64,000 nucleotides of DNA from Epiperipatus broadwayi (Eukaryota; Onychophora; Udeonychophora; Euonychophora; Peripatidae). The notes under the pieces were generated by a model. That model was given only the letters and a program-made list of their open reading frames with translations. It made no database searches and was not told where the DNA came from. Each line of letters begins with the position of its first letter. Positions within the stretch are counted from its first letter, which is position 1. Below, piece after piece: positions 47,101-59,129 of this stretch. Position numbers and translations under genes: made by a program. The DNA is taken from positions 6,740,269 through 6,804,268 of the forward strand of contig JAQFVV010012423.1 in the NCBI GenBank assembly GCA_028023455.1. Reading direction: 5' to 3'.

Positions 47101-49090
47101 ATAAAAATTGTATTTATCAGTATAATTTTTCTTAAAATTATTATAGTCAATGATATTCATTTATCCATTACATTTCTAAGAAGTTAAACAAATATAAAAG
47201 ATAAATATAGAAACAGTCAAAATTTATTACAACATAAAAAGATTTGCACATGTCTGGTCATGTGTGCTTTCCTAATTTAGATCTCTCATAATTGTAAAAA
47301 TATTTTTAGTGAAACTAAGTTGGATAATTTTCATTTTGTAAAATAAAATGGTATTACTTTATAATAGTAGTTATAATTTGATATTACTAATTATATTGAA
47401 AAAAGAAAAAACACACTTTGCAAATCAATTTTGGAAAAAAATATATATTTTTTTAATTATAGATAGTATCCATCTTTTTTTTTAAAAAAATAATTGCTTT
47501 TTCTTATATAAAATTTATAGAACAATTTACAATGAAATAATAAAATATTTTTTATTATGTGAAACACATTTTATTACTACTCAGGTCAATCTTGATCAAA
47601 GATAGTATATTCACTATTATTTTAATTTCTTAACTATAAGAAGTCTGTCTAGCAATAAAGAATATTTCATATTATGAAAACAAAACATATAAAATGTTAT
47701 AAATATATATAAAACATTCTGAAAACAAAAATTTATACATACTGAATGCTTGAAAATTATTTTCATCCTTTTTATTTGAAGTTAGAAGTAAATAAATTTT
47801 CAGAAGTTTTGCAATATATCAATATACAAGATAAAAATACAGAAATTATTCACTTCACAATAAGCTTTATAATTTGTTTAGGGCAATTACAATTAAGTAG
47901 ATTATCTCAGATCAATCAATATTTCCATATGAACTCTATTATATGTAAAATATTAGAATAAAATGTTCAGTTGTAATCACTATTAGTCATGTTTTGCACA
48001 ACAGAAGCTAATGTATTTTAATTAATGGCTAATATTTTTTACTGTCAATAATTTTTCTTATACTTACAATTTAAAGAACTTGCTCAAATGTTTGAATTTC
48101 TCGTATCTGATTAACTTAGGCCTATTTGCTCCATTGTGTTTATAGAGCAATCAGATTTTTGAATATCAATGCTATAAATAATTTTATTTCCTACAATGAA
48201 ACTATACATATTACTTTCTTTTTAACAGGGCTCATAGTAATATTCTTCAAAATAAATAAAAATTTTGAAATGTATTGTTAATAATGATAAACCATTTTAC
48301 AACTGCTCCTATCGGGTGAAATAATGAGCCCTGAACATCTGGAACAGGAAATTACAAATTTAGTCTGTGTTTTTATACTTTCAAAAATAATTATCCCAAA
48401 GTTAAAAATATAATGATGTTAATTAAGTCAAGTGATCTTAAGATATATTTTGTGATTTCCCTTCTTTCTAAATTATTTCAAAAGGCGATTAAGAGGAAAT
48501 TCAAATGATTAATCAAAGTCACTTCTTCCTATCACAGGTAAATTATTTATATGTTGCAGCATTCAAAGTATGTATACAATTTTTGAACCAAATAAATTCT
48601 TGTAAACTTCTCATATCCACTCAAAGTAGTCAATGCTGCAAAATAAGTTGTGTTTTTAAAATTTTATTTCTATTATTTTCATAAAATTTCTATGACTGAC
48701 ATTGTTTATAATAAAAATTAAACGATCAGCATGATATATGTAAGCATAAATAATAAATATTCTGCCTAAAGACAAGTTAAAGTAACTAGACTACATCATC
48801 AGCAGTGATAATTCATCCCTTAAGGTAATTAATATTAGCATAAAAAGCCCTTTATTTAACATAAAGTATTTATCATTTGATTACAGTTTATAGAAAAAAT
48901 TAAAATATGTATTTATATATAAATTTCAAAAATTGTAATTTATCTGTTATTAAATTCCTTATGCTTGTCCATTCATATTTGTCCTAAAACTTATAAAATT
49001 TATAAAAACATTATATACTCATTTTTTCTTTATAATGGGAAGTACATTGATGTTTCTCACAAATCTAGTTCAGAATTAATTACAAAGAAA
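44165..49090. other. AT-rich interval, no supported gene
   Basis: Nothing was recognised apart from a weak terminal-exon candidate at 46037-46092 (see findings). Frames such as 47746-47961 are AT-rich translations without motifs. Confidence 0.5.
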
Positions 49091-49095
49091 ATTAC

Positions 49096-49171
49096 AAAAA
49101 AAAAAAAAAAATAGAAATTAAAATGAGCACCAAAAAAAAAAAAAAAAACGTTAAAAAAAAAAAAAAAAAAA
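49096..49171 (+). repeat. Cluster of three long poly-A runs
   Basis: Runs of about 16 (49096-49111), 17 (49132-49148) and 18-19 (from about 49153) adenines lie within 76 bases. They may mark stacked retrotransposed tails or slippage. Run lengths from assemblies are unreliable. Confidence 0.8.
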
Positions 49172-49179
49172 CCATTCAG

Positions 49180-49850
49180 TCATCTGAAGTATAACAAGAA
49201 ACAATAAATAGAAAATACTATTAATCCTGAAGATAAAGTTTAAAATTCAGTAATTGCTATTTGTTGAATAATTAAAGACACAAATCAAAGGCAATTATTT
49301 AAAATATTTGTGCCGGGCACACTTCATATGACCAACTACAAGATGGTATTAAAAAAGCTAATGGCTTAAAATATGTAATGAAGCCATTAAAGGGGGGTGT
49401 ATACTATCTACATAACTTGAAAACTATATGTTATAAAATAAGTGAGGGGTCTGTCGATATATCACATACTCACACACATAAGAATAAAGCCAATAGTTAA
49501 GGCTTTAGAATTCAATGTGTAGGCATAATAACTATATGCTTATGATAATTTTTTTTTATTATTATTATTTTTTTTTTAAAGAAACACAAAGATGTTTATT
49601 TTTTTTCTCAAAAGTAACCTTTATTAGTTAAAAGATTACAAAAATTTTCAGGTACACTTACCCATTGAGGATTACAAAGTGTTTAATGTTACATGGTAAA
49701 ACAATTATTATAAAGTACATATGCTCGATAAAAATTATGTCCATAAAAGGGTTACTATAATTTTGATTAATGTGTATCTGTACATGGATAATAAACTCTT
49801 GACCCACAGCTGAGCCATGTCAAGACTATTATAAGTACCTCTTTCTCCCA
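49180..49850. other. AT-rich interval with T-runs
   Basis: The TTTATT words at about 49592 and 49618 would read as AATAAA polyadenylation signals on the reverse strand, downstream of the GC-richer block at 49.85-50.42 kb. No gene was recognised. Confidence 0.4.
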
Positions 49851-49854
49851 ATTA

Positions 49855-50420
49855 ACAGTCCAAATGTGCAGGGACCACATTCGGTCTACTGCCCAAAATT
49901 GGAAAGTCAACTATGGAAAAACTAACAAGTAACAAGCACAGATCTGCACTGCCCCAAACCAACCTATCAAGGGCACAACAGCCAACCAGAGCAAGAATGG
50001 CACTGAGACTTTGACCAGGTACCCTCCTGGCAGGTTTTCCAGGTAGCGGCAATAAATTGTCAACAGCCTGCACCAATAAACCAGGCCCCTATAGACTGCC
50101 ACCACCTCTGAGGAAGAAAAATAGGAGTGCAGACCCATGCCTGCAAAATTATTGCAGCAACAACTCCATCAAAGCTACAAAATATGTTAGTGGCCCAAAG
50201 AAGATCAACCACCTTACAATGCTCTAATTTTAAAGTTAACTAAGGAAACAAAAATAATAATGAGCTCAAATCAACACTGTCCTAATAAACAATCCATCAA
50301 GGTGGTGCAGCAGCCTCTCAGGGCAAAGTTCAATGGAGGGCAGCGACCCTTATCCAGGCTTGGAAGTGATGGCTGACCACCCCACAAATGAACCAAGTCC
50401 TATATAGTTTTTAAAGTGCT
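49855..50420. repeat. GC-richer diverged tandem duplication, unit ~330 bp
   Basis: Similar phrases recur in order at about 330-bp spacing: aaagtcaactatggaaaaac (49905) against aaagttaactaaggaaac (50231); gcactgccccaaacc against acactgtcctaataaac; ctatcaagg against ccatcaagg; acagcc against gcagcc; and caataaaccaggcccctatag against aatgaaccaagtcctatatag. The block is clearly less AT-rich than its surroundings. Two overlapping reverse-strand frames (49852-50138) read through it in different frames without recognisable domains, so it is probably an unclassified repeat, though a decayed 3' UTR or exon is possible. Confidence 0.65.
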
Positions 50421-50785
50421 TATTTAATGAGATTGTAAAAAGAAAAAAAAATGGAAATGATTGGGAGGGGGGGTAGTAAATAAGCAATTTTGTTTTCTTT
50501 TAAACCCTAAATTATTTCAGCTAGACAAAAAAATTTGTTGAAACTTATGCTAATGCGGGTACAGAGAGAAATATCTAGTTTAATTAACAAAATGTATTTT
50601 TAACTTCAATTTGGTATAATTGGATTATAAGAAAATATCTTATATATTAATTTTCTTTCTTTTTGTATTGGATCAGATAGTGGTCTGAGTGGATACAGAA
50701 ATTTAATTAAAAATAAAAATTCTTCAGATTAATTAGGCGATTGCATGTTTCATGCATTGTCTGAATCAATTAAGAAAAAAATTCA

Positions 50786-51850
50786 GAATTACCTAATTAA
50801 ATGTTTCTTAGAGGGAAACCAGGATTGGGATTGTAATGAGTGGGCTATATAAGCTAATCACCAGGTGCTTGAAGCACTTGAACTTACAGAGTGGAAACTT
50901 GAACTTATAAAGAGATAGAGAAACAAACAGCCAGCCATTCAGTGAGTTATATTTTTTTTGTGTGTAATGCTGGTGAAGAGTAAGTTTCAAGACGATTTCA
51001 GACAAAATTATTATTAGTGCTATGCAGAACTGTTCTTACCGGAGAGGCGTTATATTGGAAAAGAGAATCATTACCAGAGCTGTATAATTGTTTCATACCT
51101 GGGAGTTCGCAAATCAAGAAGATAATACTATTATTAGTGTGGTGACCAGAGTGAAAGAAGCTGCGTGTCAGAAGGTTAACACCATAGCCAACTCACATTA
51201 AATAGTGGATGATTGCTGACCATCAGCGAATAAGTTAAATTAAGCTTGAAGATGCAACAGTTATATTCCCGAACATGAAGTGGTCTAGGGTAGGAACACT
51301 ATTCAGCATGCTCACCCAGCTCTGCTCCTGCCATCAAAAATGTAGTCTCTCAAATCCAATCACCAAATGATGAAGACTACTAAATAGTGCTGTGTTTAAG
51401 TAAAGTCCTTGCCACCCTGGATGAATAACCTACTCAGAGCCCAGAGAAGTATGAAACAAAGACTTTATAGGGTACACTCAATTTTTATTGATTTAATATT
51501 GATATTATTGTGTAATATATATCTTTCACCTACATATTTCTTTACGTAAAAATATAAATCATATTTAATTATTATTTATAGTTTGTGTAATGTATTCGTG
51601 TGCGAGATTATAAGTTCTCAGACCACTCTCTCTCACTAATTGATTCTTTTTTTTATTTTGAAATTAATTTTTTATGAAAATAACTTTATTATATGATAGT
51701 ATTTATTCTGCATTGGGGTTATTATTGTATTTATCTTTGATTGTAAGTGGTGAAGGAATATTGGGTTTAATAAATATTTATTTGATTTTTAGAGTTGCCT
51801 TAATATTCTATTCATTTGCTTTCTCTAACAACACAATAATTAGGTAATTC
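50786..51850 (+). mobile_element. LTR-like segment bounded by inverted repeats
   Basis: GAATTACCTAATTA (50786-50799) is perfectly repeated in inverted orientation at 51837-51850. Inside it, TGTTTCTTAGAG (50802-) mirrors CTCTAACAACA (51823-51833) with small differences, suggesting TG...CA ends. A TATATAA box (50846-50852) sits near the left end and AATAAA (51769-51774) near the right, the order found in an LTR. It precedes a degenerate primer binding site and a gag relic on the same strand. The outer inverted repeats are unusual for an LTR, no second copy was found, and about 430 bases separate it from the primer site, so the LTR reading is tentative. Confidence 0.45.
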
Positions 51851-52264
51851 AGCAAGTCTTTTGATCCACATTTCTTTAAGTGGGATAAAGAGAACACTGA
51901 GCTAGCATACGAGATACCAATTTATCGAGATTTAAATCTTTTGCCATTAGGATATTTATTTTTATTAGATTATTTTTTTTTTTTGTCTTTATTTCACATA
52001 ATTATTGACCTTGCATATCCTTTCAGGAAAATTTTTTCTCTCTCTCTCTTTCTGGGAGTGGTGCGAGGGGTTATATCTAAAATGAATCCTTCAAAGATAT
52101 ATGAGTCAATATTTTAATAACCATCCTTATGACTGTATGAGTGTGATTGTAAAAGGGTTTAAAATTGCTCCTTATCCTGATGTGTCATCATATTTTTTTT
52201 CATATTCAGTATGTATGCATGCTCTTCTCAACAGGGTTTGGATAAACCAGGAGAGAGAAAATTT

Positions 52265-52282
52265 TGGCACCCAATGTGGTCA
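52265..52282 (+). promoter_or_regulatory. Degenerate tRNA-Lys primer binding site
   Basis: TGGCACCCAATGTGGTCA resembles the TGGCGCCCAACGTGGGGC site complementary to tRNA-Lys(CUU), matching at about 13 of 18 positions. It lies upstream of a gag relic in the correct orientation. Confidence 0.5.
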
Positions 52283-53033
52283 ATACAAAACAATATTTTA
52301 TTAAAGAAAATTTTTTTAAAATATAGAAAAGATTACGCAAAAAAAAGTTAACAATTAGGAATTTTTATAAATAAGAATTCTAAACTTTGTTTTGTTTTTG
52401 AAGTGACCTTCATCACTGTAATAATACTGATTTAGATTATTTTACCGTATATACATATTTAAAATGAAAAAAAAAGTTAAATAAATAAATTGTTAGAAAA
52501 AGAAATAAGGGCAGTACATAAGTGTAAACTACGTATAGGTATAAAAATGGGTTGCGGACTTCAGGAGTAAATTTAAAAAAGAAAAAAGTGATGCTTAATG
52601 TTGAATAGTGGTAAATTTTGAAATTCTATCGATAAGAAATTTTTTGATGCCACATAATTGCAATGCATTTATAATCAGTTTTTTTATCTAAAACACTTTC
52701 AATACTTATATAGTTTAATGTTGGACTATATTTTTGTTTTTGTTATTAGTGTTTGAAGAGCAATCTCGGAAAATAATGAGTAATGAGAACATAGCACAAA
52801 AGGGAGATATAAATGATGGATGGAATAATAGGAGCTTGGTGCAGTGTTTGCTGCGTATTCGTATAAGCAAAAAGATAGCAAATAAAAGTAGCATTAAACC
52901 AGTTTTAATAGTGAAAAATATATATATATAATAGCCCAAGTGTGTAGCAAAGCAAGAAAAAAAAAGTATAATTGAAAACAATATTGTACATGTGGACAAG
53001 ATCATGTTACAGAAAACTGGAGCAGGAAAACAT

Positions 53034-54640
53034 GAGTGAAAAGCGTAATGAAGTGAATGAAGAAACAGCAGTAAGAATGCTAGCCTGAAAAGTCTGAAAG
53101 TGTAATAGAGGCAGTAATGGAACCACAAAGTGAGGAGAAACCTAAAGGGGAAAAAGAAAACCTAGTGATGATGATGGAAAGGGTTTTTAGTACTATAAAA
53201 CTCGACCTCAGCTAGATGTCAAAGGAAATAAAAGACATGAAAAATGAGATGTCTAATCAAATAAAAGAAAGGCCGGAGGAAATAGTACGAGATGTAGCTA
53301 AAAAGTTTGATGATTTAAGAAGAAATGTCCTTAGGAATGGAAACAAGACTAGGCATAGAGAAAAAATGTAGGGGCCTCCATCAGAGTAATAGCAACAGGT
53401 TGGAAGAGATCCAGACAAGGTAGCAGATAATGGAAGCAGATTGCGAGGGAATATGACGAGAAATAGACAAAAGGGTCAAAGAAATGGTAAAAAGTTACAG
53501 TGATGGGAAAGAGAAATTAGAAACACATGTAGCAGGAAACGACGATCAAATAGGGACTCTGTGCCAGACAGCCGAATTAAATGACAGATGGTGGAACCAC
53601 GGAATATCATTACCATTAGAGAGCATAGAAAACGATAGTTGATAAGATGGAGATTAGAATAAGGGAGATGGAACAAAGGGTGGAGGATCTAAGTATAACT
53701 AGGCAAGAAAAAACAACAGGGGATGATGTAACATATCTAAAAATGATTAAGGGTTATGAGGATAGGAGTGCTTTGCCCAAAGTCAAGAACAAGATAGTTG
53801 AGAGGATGGAAAAGAAAGACTTAGGCAGCAAGAGGTTGGAGAGGTTAAGACAGGAGAGGGGTCAGTTGCATCAATCTGATGTTAACCAATTCTTAAAGAT
53901 TAGAACGTTTGAAGGACAAATGGAGGAAGCCCTAGAATGTTTAAAGGACAAATGAGAGAAGCTCCGTTGGAGTATATTAGCAGCTTAGAAAAATACTTCA
54001 GCATTAACTAAATGATCGAGACAAATAAATTGGCCAATAAGTGTAACCACCTGCAGGGCGATGCCCAGCCATGGTGGGAATCTTTGTTTTACTAACCGGT
54101 GCCCTTTGATGGCTATAAAGAAGTGCTGCTAAGAAATTTCTGGAGTGAAGAGAGCCAGGAAACCATTTTACATCAGATGATGCCGGAAAAATATAGAGCA
54201 AATGGAGGAGAGAACTATCACAAGTTTTTCAGAAGGCAGTTAGCCAAGTTAAGGACATTGAATGCATGCCGCAAGGCCAGATTATAAGGATAATACACCA
54301 CAACCTATCTTTTAGAATGAGCAAATGCTTCTCACGGCCAACACAAATTCAACAGAGTCAGTGGCTGAACTACCAAGTGCGGTGGATATGGCCAGCAGGG
54401 TCATCCGTCTGATAGAACCCGAGAAAATATTGGCATCAATGCTATGGGCTGGGGAAAAAACAAATATACATATGAATGCCAACCTTGGTATAACAGGGTG
54501 GATTCCAGGAACCCCAAGCCAATGCCAGATGATGACCCTGAGGAAAAAAGAATTGAGGAACTTGTATATAAAGGGAGCCAGGCCATTTTCGCCTAGGCTG
54601 GGTGTAGCAAAGATGGAAATTAAACTTTGACAAGGAGTTG
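53034..54640 (+). pseudogene. gag: gag pseudogene of a second, older LTR element
   Basis: A plus-strand relic of a Ty3/gypsy-like gag is related to the gene at 11.6-12.6 kb. A charged coiled-coil region is readable in pieces: MSKEIKDMKNEMSNQIKE (about 53219-53270) and MEIRIREMEQRVEDL (from 53647). Then VNQFLKIRTFEGQMEEA (about 53883-53930) matches VNQFLKIHSFSGQIEEE of the other copy. The conserved core appears as LQGDAQPWWESL (about 54052-54090), followed by FWSEESQE (54138-54160) and FFRRQLAKLRTL (about 54225-54262), which is nearly identical to the other gag. At least four frameshifts or stops break it. The following frame (to 54630) has no recognised zinc knuckle or protease, and no pol motifs were seen downstream. 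Confidence 0.8.
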
Positions 54641-55335
54641 AGTTGGTTGGCCATGTTGAGGGTTGGATGTGTGGACTTCAGTTTTCCAGGTATAGTATAT
54701 GTAGATCAGACTGTGTCTTCTGATCCCTGGGGTTAAAGATGGTAAGAGTGCAGAGGAGTGGCTGGAGGTCTTTGTGTGGTTTGGAAGTTCTGACGCTATG
54801 GCAGGGTATGCAAAGATGAAAATTCCTCTGGGATATATTCTTCCATTGCAAAAGACCCTGTAAGTCTCAATAAGGAACGAGCATGGGTGCAGTGGATGGG
54901 TAGAGATGAAAATTCTTCTGGAATGAATTCTTCGATAATGCAAAATACCCTGTAAGTCTCCATAAGAAATGAGCATGGGCGCATTTATCTTAAATATATT
55001 TTAGTAGGGCTTTTGGTTAGAAAGAACTGCTCTTTATCTTAAGATGTCATTTGACTCTCATAACTTTCTTTGCTTGGCTGTCATAGTTCTAAATGTAGCA
55101 GGGATTTTTATGCCGTGGATATATGTCTCTTAGTGTTTCTGACCTGGGGAGGGGCAGAAGGTCAATGCAATCTTGGCCTGGTGTGTCAATGCTTGGTAGA
55201 TAGGGTTCCATACCTCGGGCTTTTGGATGTCATGTCTTCTGCTCACTAAAGATTCATGAGGATAATCATATTTTTCTGTTGCACAATATTTCAATAAATT
55301 CTCTTCTTCCAAAACTAAAAACAAAAAAGGTTATG
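54641..55335. other. Less AT-rich tail after the gag relic
   Basis: Probably the decayed remainder of the retroelement, but no pol motif or LTR match was found. It contains a tandem duplication at 54804-54982. Confidence 0.35.
54804..54982 (+). repeat. ~90-bp tandem duplication
   Basis: The phrases gatgaaaattc, accctgtaagtctc and gagcatggg recur in order at about 92-bp spacing (54804-54891 and 54897-54982). Short reverse-strand frames here repeat the peptides FLIETYRVFC and FLMETYRVFC only because of this duplication. Confidence 0.85.
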
Positions 55336-58300
55336 GTAATTACAAACCTGATTTTTATTGAACTTAAGAACTCCTGCTATAAGACCATATAACACAATTC
55401 TTATAGTTAGAATAAAATTGATTTCTCTCTCTCTCTCTCTCTTGAATATTAACAAAAAAAAATTCTCACCAGTAAACTAATTGACATACTGAGATAACTT
55501 TTCATCTATTCTTAGTATAATGTCAACTGTTTGAAACATGTTAGCCATCTAAATAGTTAGGCAAATGATTTCATTGCTAATAAGATTTTTGGAAATATGA
55601 AATTAATAAAATGTCTAGCATTCTATAAAACTTCATTAATTGTTACTATATATATATCCCACCCATTATTTGTAATAATTTTCAACAGTATTTTCAAATT
55701 CTTTAAATAGAGTTAAGCAATCAAATGTGTTAGCAATTGCTAGCAAATTTTCAAACAATTAAAAACCTATATCATTTTTTTTAAAAATCATCATTGTAAT
55801 CTCTATTATTTTTCAACTAAAGCATAAACTATTTTCAAAGACTGAAAAAATAATCTTCCTAAATATAAAAAATAATAGAACAGTTTTAGAAAATTTTGCC
55901 AATTATTATCTTAAAACTACAATCAAATGTGTATATATATTGTAAAAAAAATTATATTTGATAATTTAAAAGAACATATACTGCAATATAATTAATATTA
56001 CTTAATGTAAAAATTGCATCATTCAAAACAATGATGCAAATCTCATTAGTCACATTTAATTTCAAAATATTGTAAAGATGAACAAGAAGCCCTAATAAAT
56101 GTTGTCCTAAAATATGTAAAACATATACCTGATTTTATAATTGTGGCAATGTAGAGGAAACAATTGAATGATTTCCACAGGCATTATTTCACAATGCCAA
56201 ATATATTTTGATGTCTTAATATTGAGCTGATTAAGATATGTATCCATTGGTTACTACTGGAAAATACTAGTGGGATATGATTATACTTAAAAACATTTGC
56301 AAGTTTATAAATGAGAAAAAATAGAAACCTAGATTATAAAACCAAAGGCTGATACACATTGGCAATTTGAGCCTATTAAAAAATCAGCCCCATTAGTATA
56401 TTGTCAGCATATATAAACTGAGATATAACACAATGAACATGATATAGTACCATTCTTGACTGCAATTCTGTTTAAACTCAGCTTGGAAATATTCATTACA
56501 AAGGCTGGAAAGTCAACCTATTTATAGACCATAAGGAGAATCATAAAGATCATTACAGTCCTTTGTCAAATATCTCTTCTACAATATTTGGCTAATGTAT
56601 CAGTCTCTCTACAATGAATGCTTTTCACAATCATTATTGGAAAATATCCTCCAATTACATTTATGATCTGATGCAAGGAATTTGTAGTTAGACAAGAATG
56701 TAGTCATACTTTTTGAGCATTCCCAATCTACCAAAAGATCTATTATACATTCCAATTCTTTGATATTATGTAATAATAATGAAATGCCTTAATAATTCTT
56801 GTTTAATATCAGTATGACTAGCTACTAAGTTGCATACCTTATCTATTGAATCACATTTGCTGATTTGCATACTATGATTATTCTTTATGAATGATCCAAT
56901 ATCTTTGATGAGGGCATTTATCTGGAATGATTTATGATGACAGTAATGATGATTTAATAAGAAATTAACCCAATATATGTTTGTTTGTTTTTTTGCTTTT
57001 TTAGAAACTTATTTAATGACAAGTTAATACAAAAATAAATATTAAAGATTAAACTTTTTAAAAAATTAAAAATTTTAAGGGCTATTCTACTTTAATCAAT
57101 ATTTACAATATTTTAAAAGAAAAATATTTTGCTGAGCACAACGGTTAAAAATAAAAAGGAAAGAACATAAAAAAAACAATTATAAAAGAGCAACAATTTA
57201 TTATACAAATAAATGTAAAGTACAAATAAATTGTATATTCATGTGTATGTAGATATATACAGTATATATAAACATTTAAATTATTATTTTTAATCTTAAC
57301 ATGGATTTTCACACAACTTTAAGCAGAATTTTAATATGTATGATTATACATTCATACTATTTTACAAATCAGTTTTTGGTTTAAAATCCCCCCCAAAAAA
57401 ATAAACAGTCATTCATATTTGTTTTAAAAACATATTTATTTTTATAATTATTTACAATCAGCTTAAAAATTATTTATTTACTACAAAAAAATATCATAAT
57501 TTGGATTTAAATTGACATACATAAATGATAATCATATACAAGATTATATTTACATAGGATTAATTAAATTAATATTTTAATAAAATATAGTATATTTCAA
57601 ATTCATTAATTTATCCAGTGCTAATATTATTAGTGTTAATGATCAAATTTAATTTAGAAAAATTAATTGTGTAAAAAGTATAATAAAGTCAATAAAACAG
57701 AATAGTTTAATGTATGTAAAAAACTGATTGTGAGAGTGATAGGATTTATGTAAGTCATAATATAATAAAAAAGCGTTTTCTTATGAAATATTCCTATATT
57801 ACTGTCACATTTTAGGTGCATAATCTTAAGGTTATAGCCTTCATATATATTACTTATGTAATGAGTATGCGCTTTACAAATTATTAATTACAACTTATAC
57901 ATTTATATATAAGTTTAAAAACTATAGTCATGTGGAATGTCATTGAGACATTACATTTGGAAAAAAAAATATTAAAAAAAAATCAAGATCTTAAAACCAG
58001 AGTTTGCATCAAAAAAAATATTATCCTTAAAAAACATAAATGAAACTTCCTTCAGATTTTTCCTTAGGAATCTATTCCAATTTGATGTTTTGGAATATAG
58101 ATAATAGACCTAGTATTGATGATTCAAGAAACCTTAATGACTCAAAAAACTTGAAAATTTTGGAAATAATTAAAATTAACTGCTTGCATCGTGGAATGAT
58201 TTGAGATAACAATACATTTGTGTCAAAAGAATTGGGATAATTTTTGAGTATGATACTATTGTCTCCTAAATATTAAGATGTGGCAAATAAATACTAGATG

Positions 58301-58915
58301 GCAATGATTACAAATCTCCTAATAATGAACTTTGAACTATCGGTTAAATGATACCAATCTGCATTACAAAGATTTAAAAAATCATGACTCAATTCTGGAT
58401 AAACAAGCTAAAAATTTACAAATATAAGTTCTTTAACTTTTCAAACCCTTTCATGTGAAATTTTTTAATCATGAATTTTTCAGTGCCAAGGAATTTCTAA
58501 AATTATTTAACTGTTTTTATCAAATGATCCTTAATGTAAACAAGAAAAAAAACTATTCTCTAACAAATTATATAACCTATAAATTATGGGGTGTAAATAA
58601 AACATAGTCATTTACATTATCAACATTCACTATATATATATTTTTTTTTCCCAAAAGTAAATTAAATATATTAAAATGTATGTTTCTAGGATGTCAAGGA
58701 AGTACCACATGTATATTAACATAACTAAATAATCAATTCACGTATATAAGATAAAAAAAAAAGTTGTATATCCATCTAAATCACAATATATTATTTAAAT
58801 ATAATCAGAACATCAAACAATAATAAAACAATTTTCATTATCTTTTGGCTAGATATATTTCAACTTTAACCAATAATAATGTTAATAAAAAAAAATGGTA
58901 AATGACTTTATTGTT
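55336..58915. other. AT-rich interval, no gene recognised
   Basis: Contains a (TC)n microsatellite at about 55424-55442 and a TA-rich patch near 57250. No coding or transposon motif was recognised. Confidence 0.5.
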
Positions 58916-58919
58916 TGGC

Positions 58920-59125
58920 AGTTCATAAAAAGTTTAAGTGCCAGAACTGTGATGAGCACCAGAATTGATCCTGGGAGGTCCTGATCCCAAGCTGGACAAC
59001 TTGCAACTGCGCTAAACCGTGCAGGGCAAGGTGCTGATGATGGAGTTATATGCAATACAATAATTTTATAGATATCTCAATTATAAATGCTCTCATAAAG
59101 GCAAGTCCAGGCATTAGCCACCTCC
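58920..59125. other. Less AT-rich patch, possible unknown repeat
   Basis: About 200 bases (gtgccagaactgtgatgagc through aggcattagccacctcc) stand out from the AT-rich surroundings. No open frame, tRNA-like boxes or second copy were seen in the window. Confidence 0.3.
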
Positions 59126-59129
59126 AAAC

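Noticed and set aside
49852-50138. Two overlapping reverse-strand frames of about 75 residues with hydrophobic stretches
   Set aside because: They are in different frames of the same DNA, no domain was recognised, and the DNA is a diverged tandem duplication.
52734-52931. 65-residue plus-strand frame between primer site and gag, possible accessory gene
   Set aside because: No recognisable motif. It is followed by an AT microsatellite and is more likely chance sequence in the leader.
52715-53128. 137-residue reverse-strand cysteine- and phenylalanine-rich frame
   Set aside because: It is antisense to the purine-rich leader and start of the gag relic. The composition follows from that strand bias.
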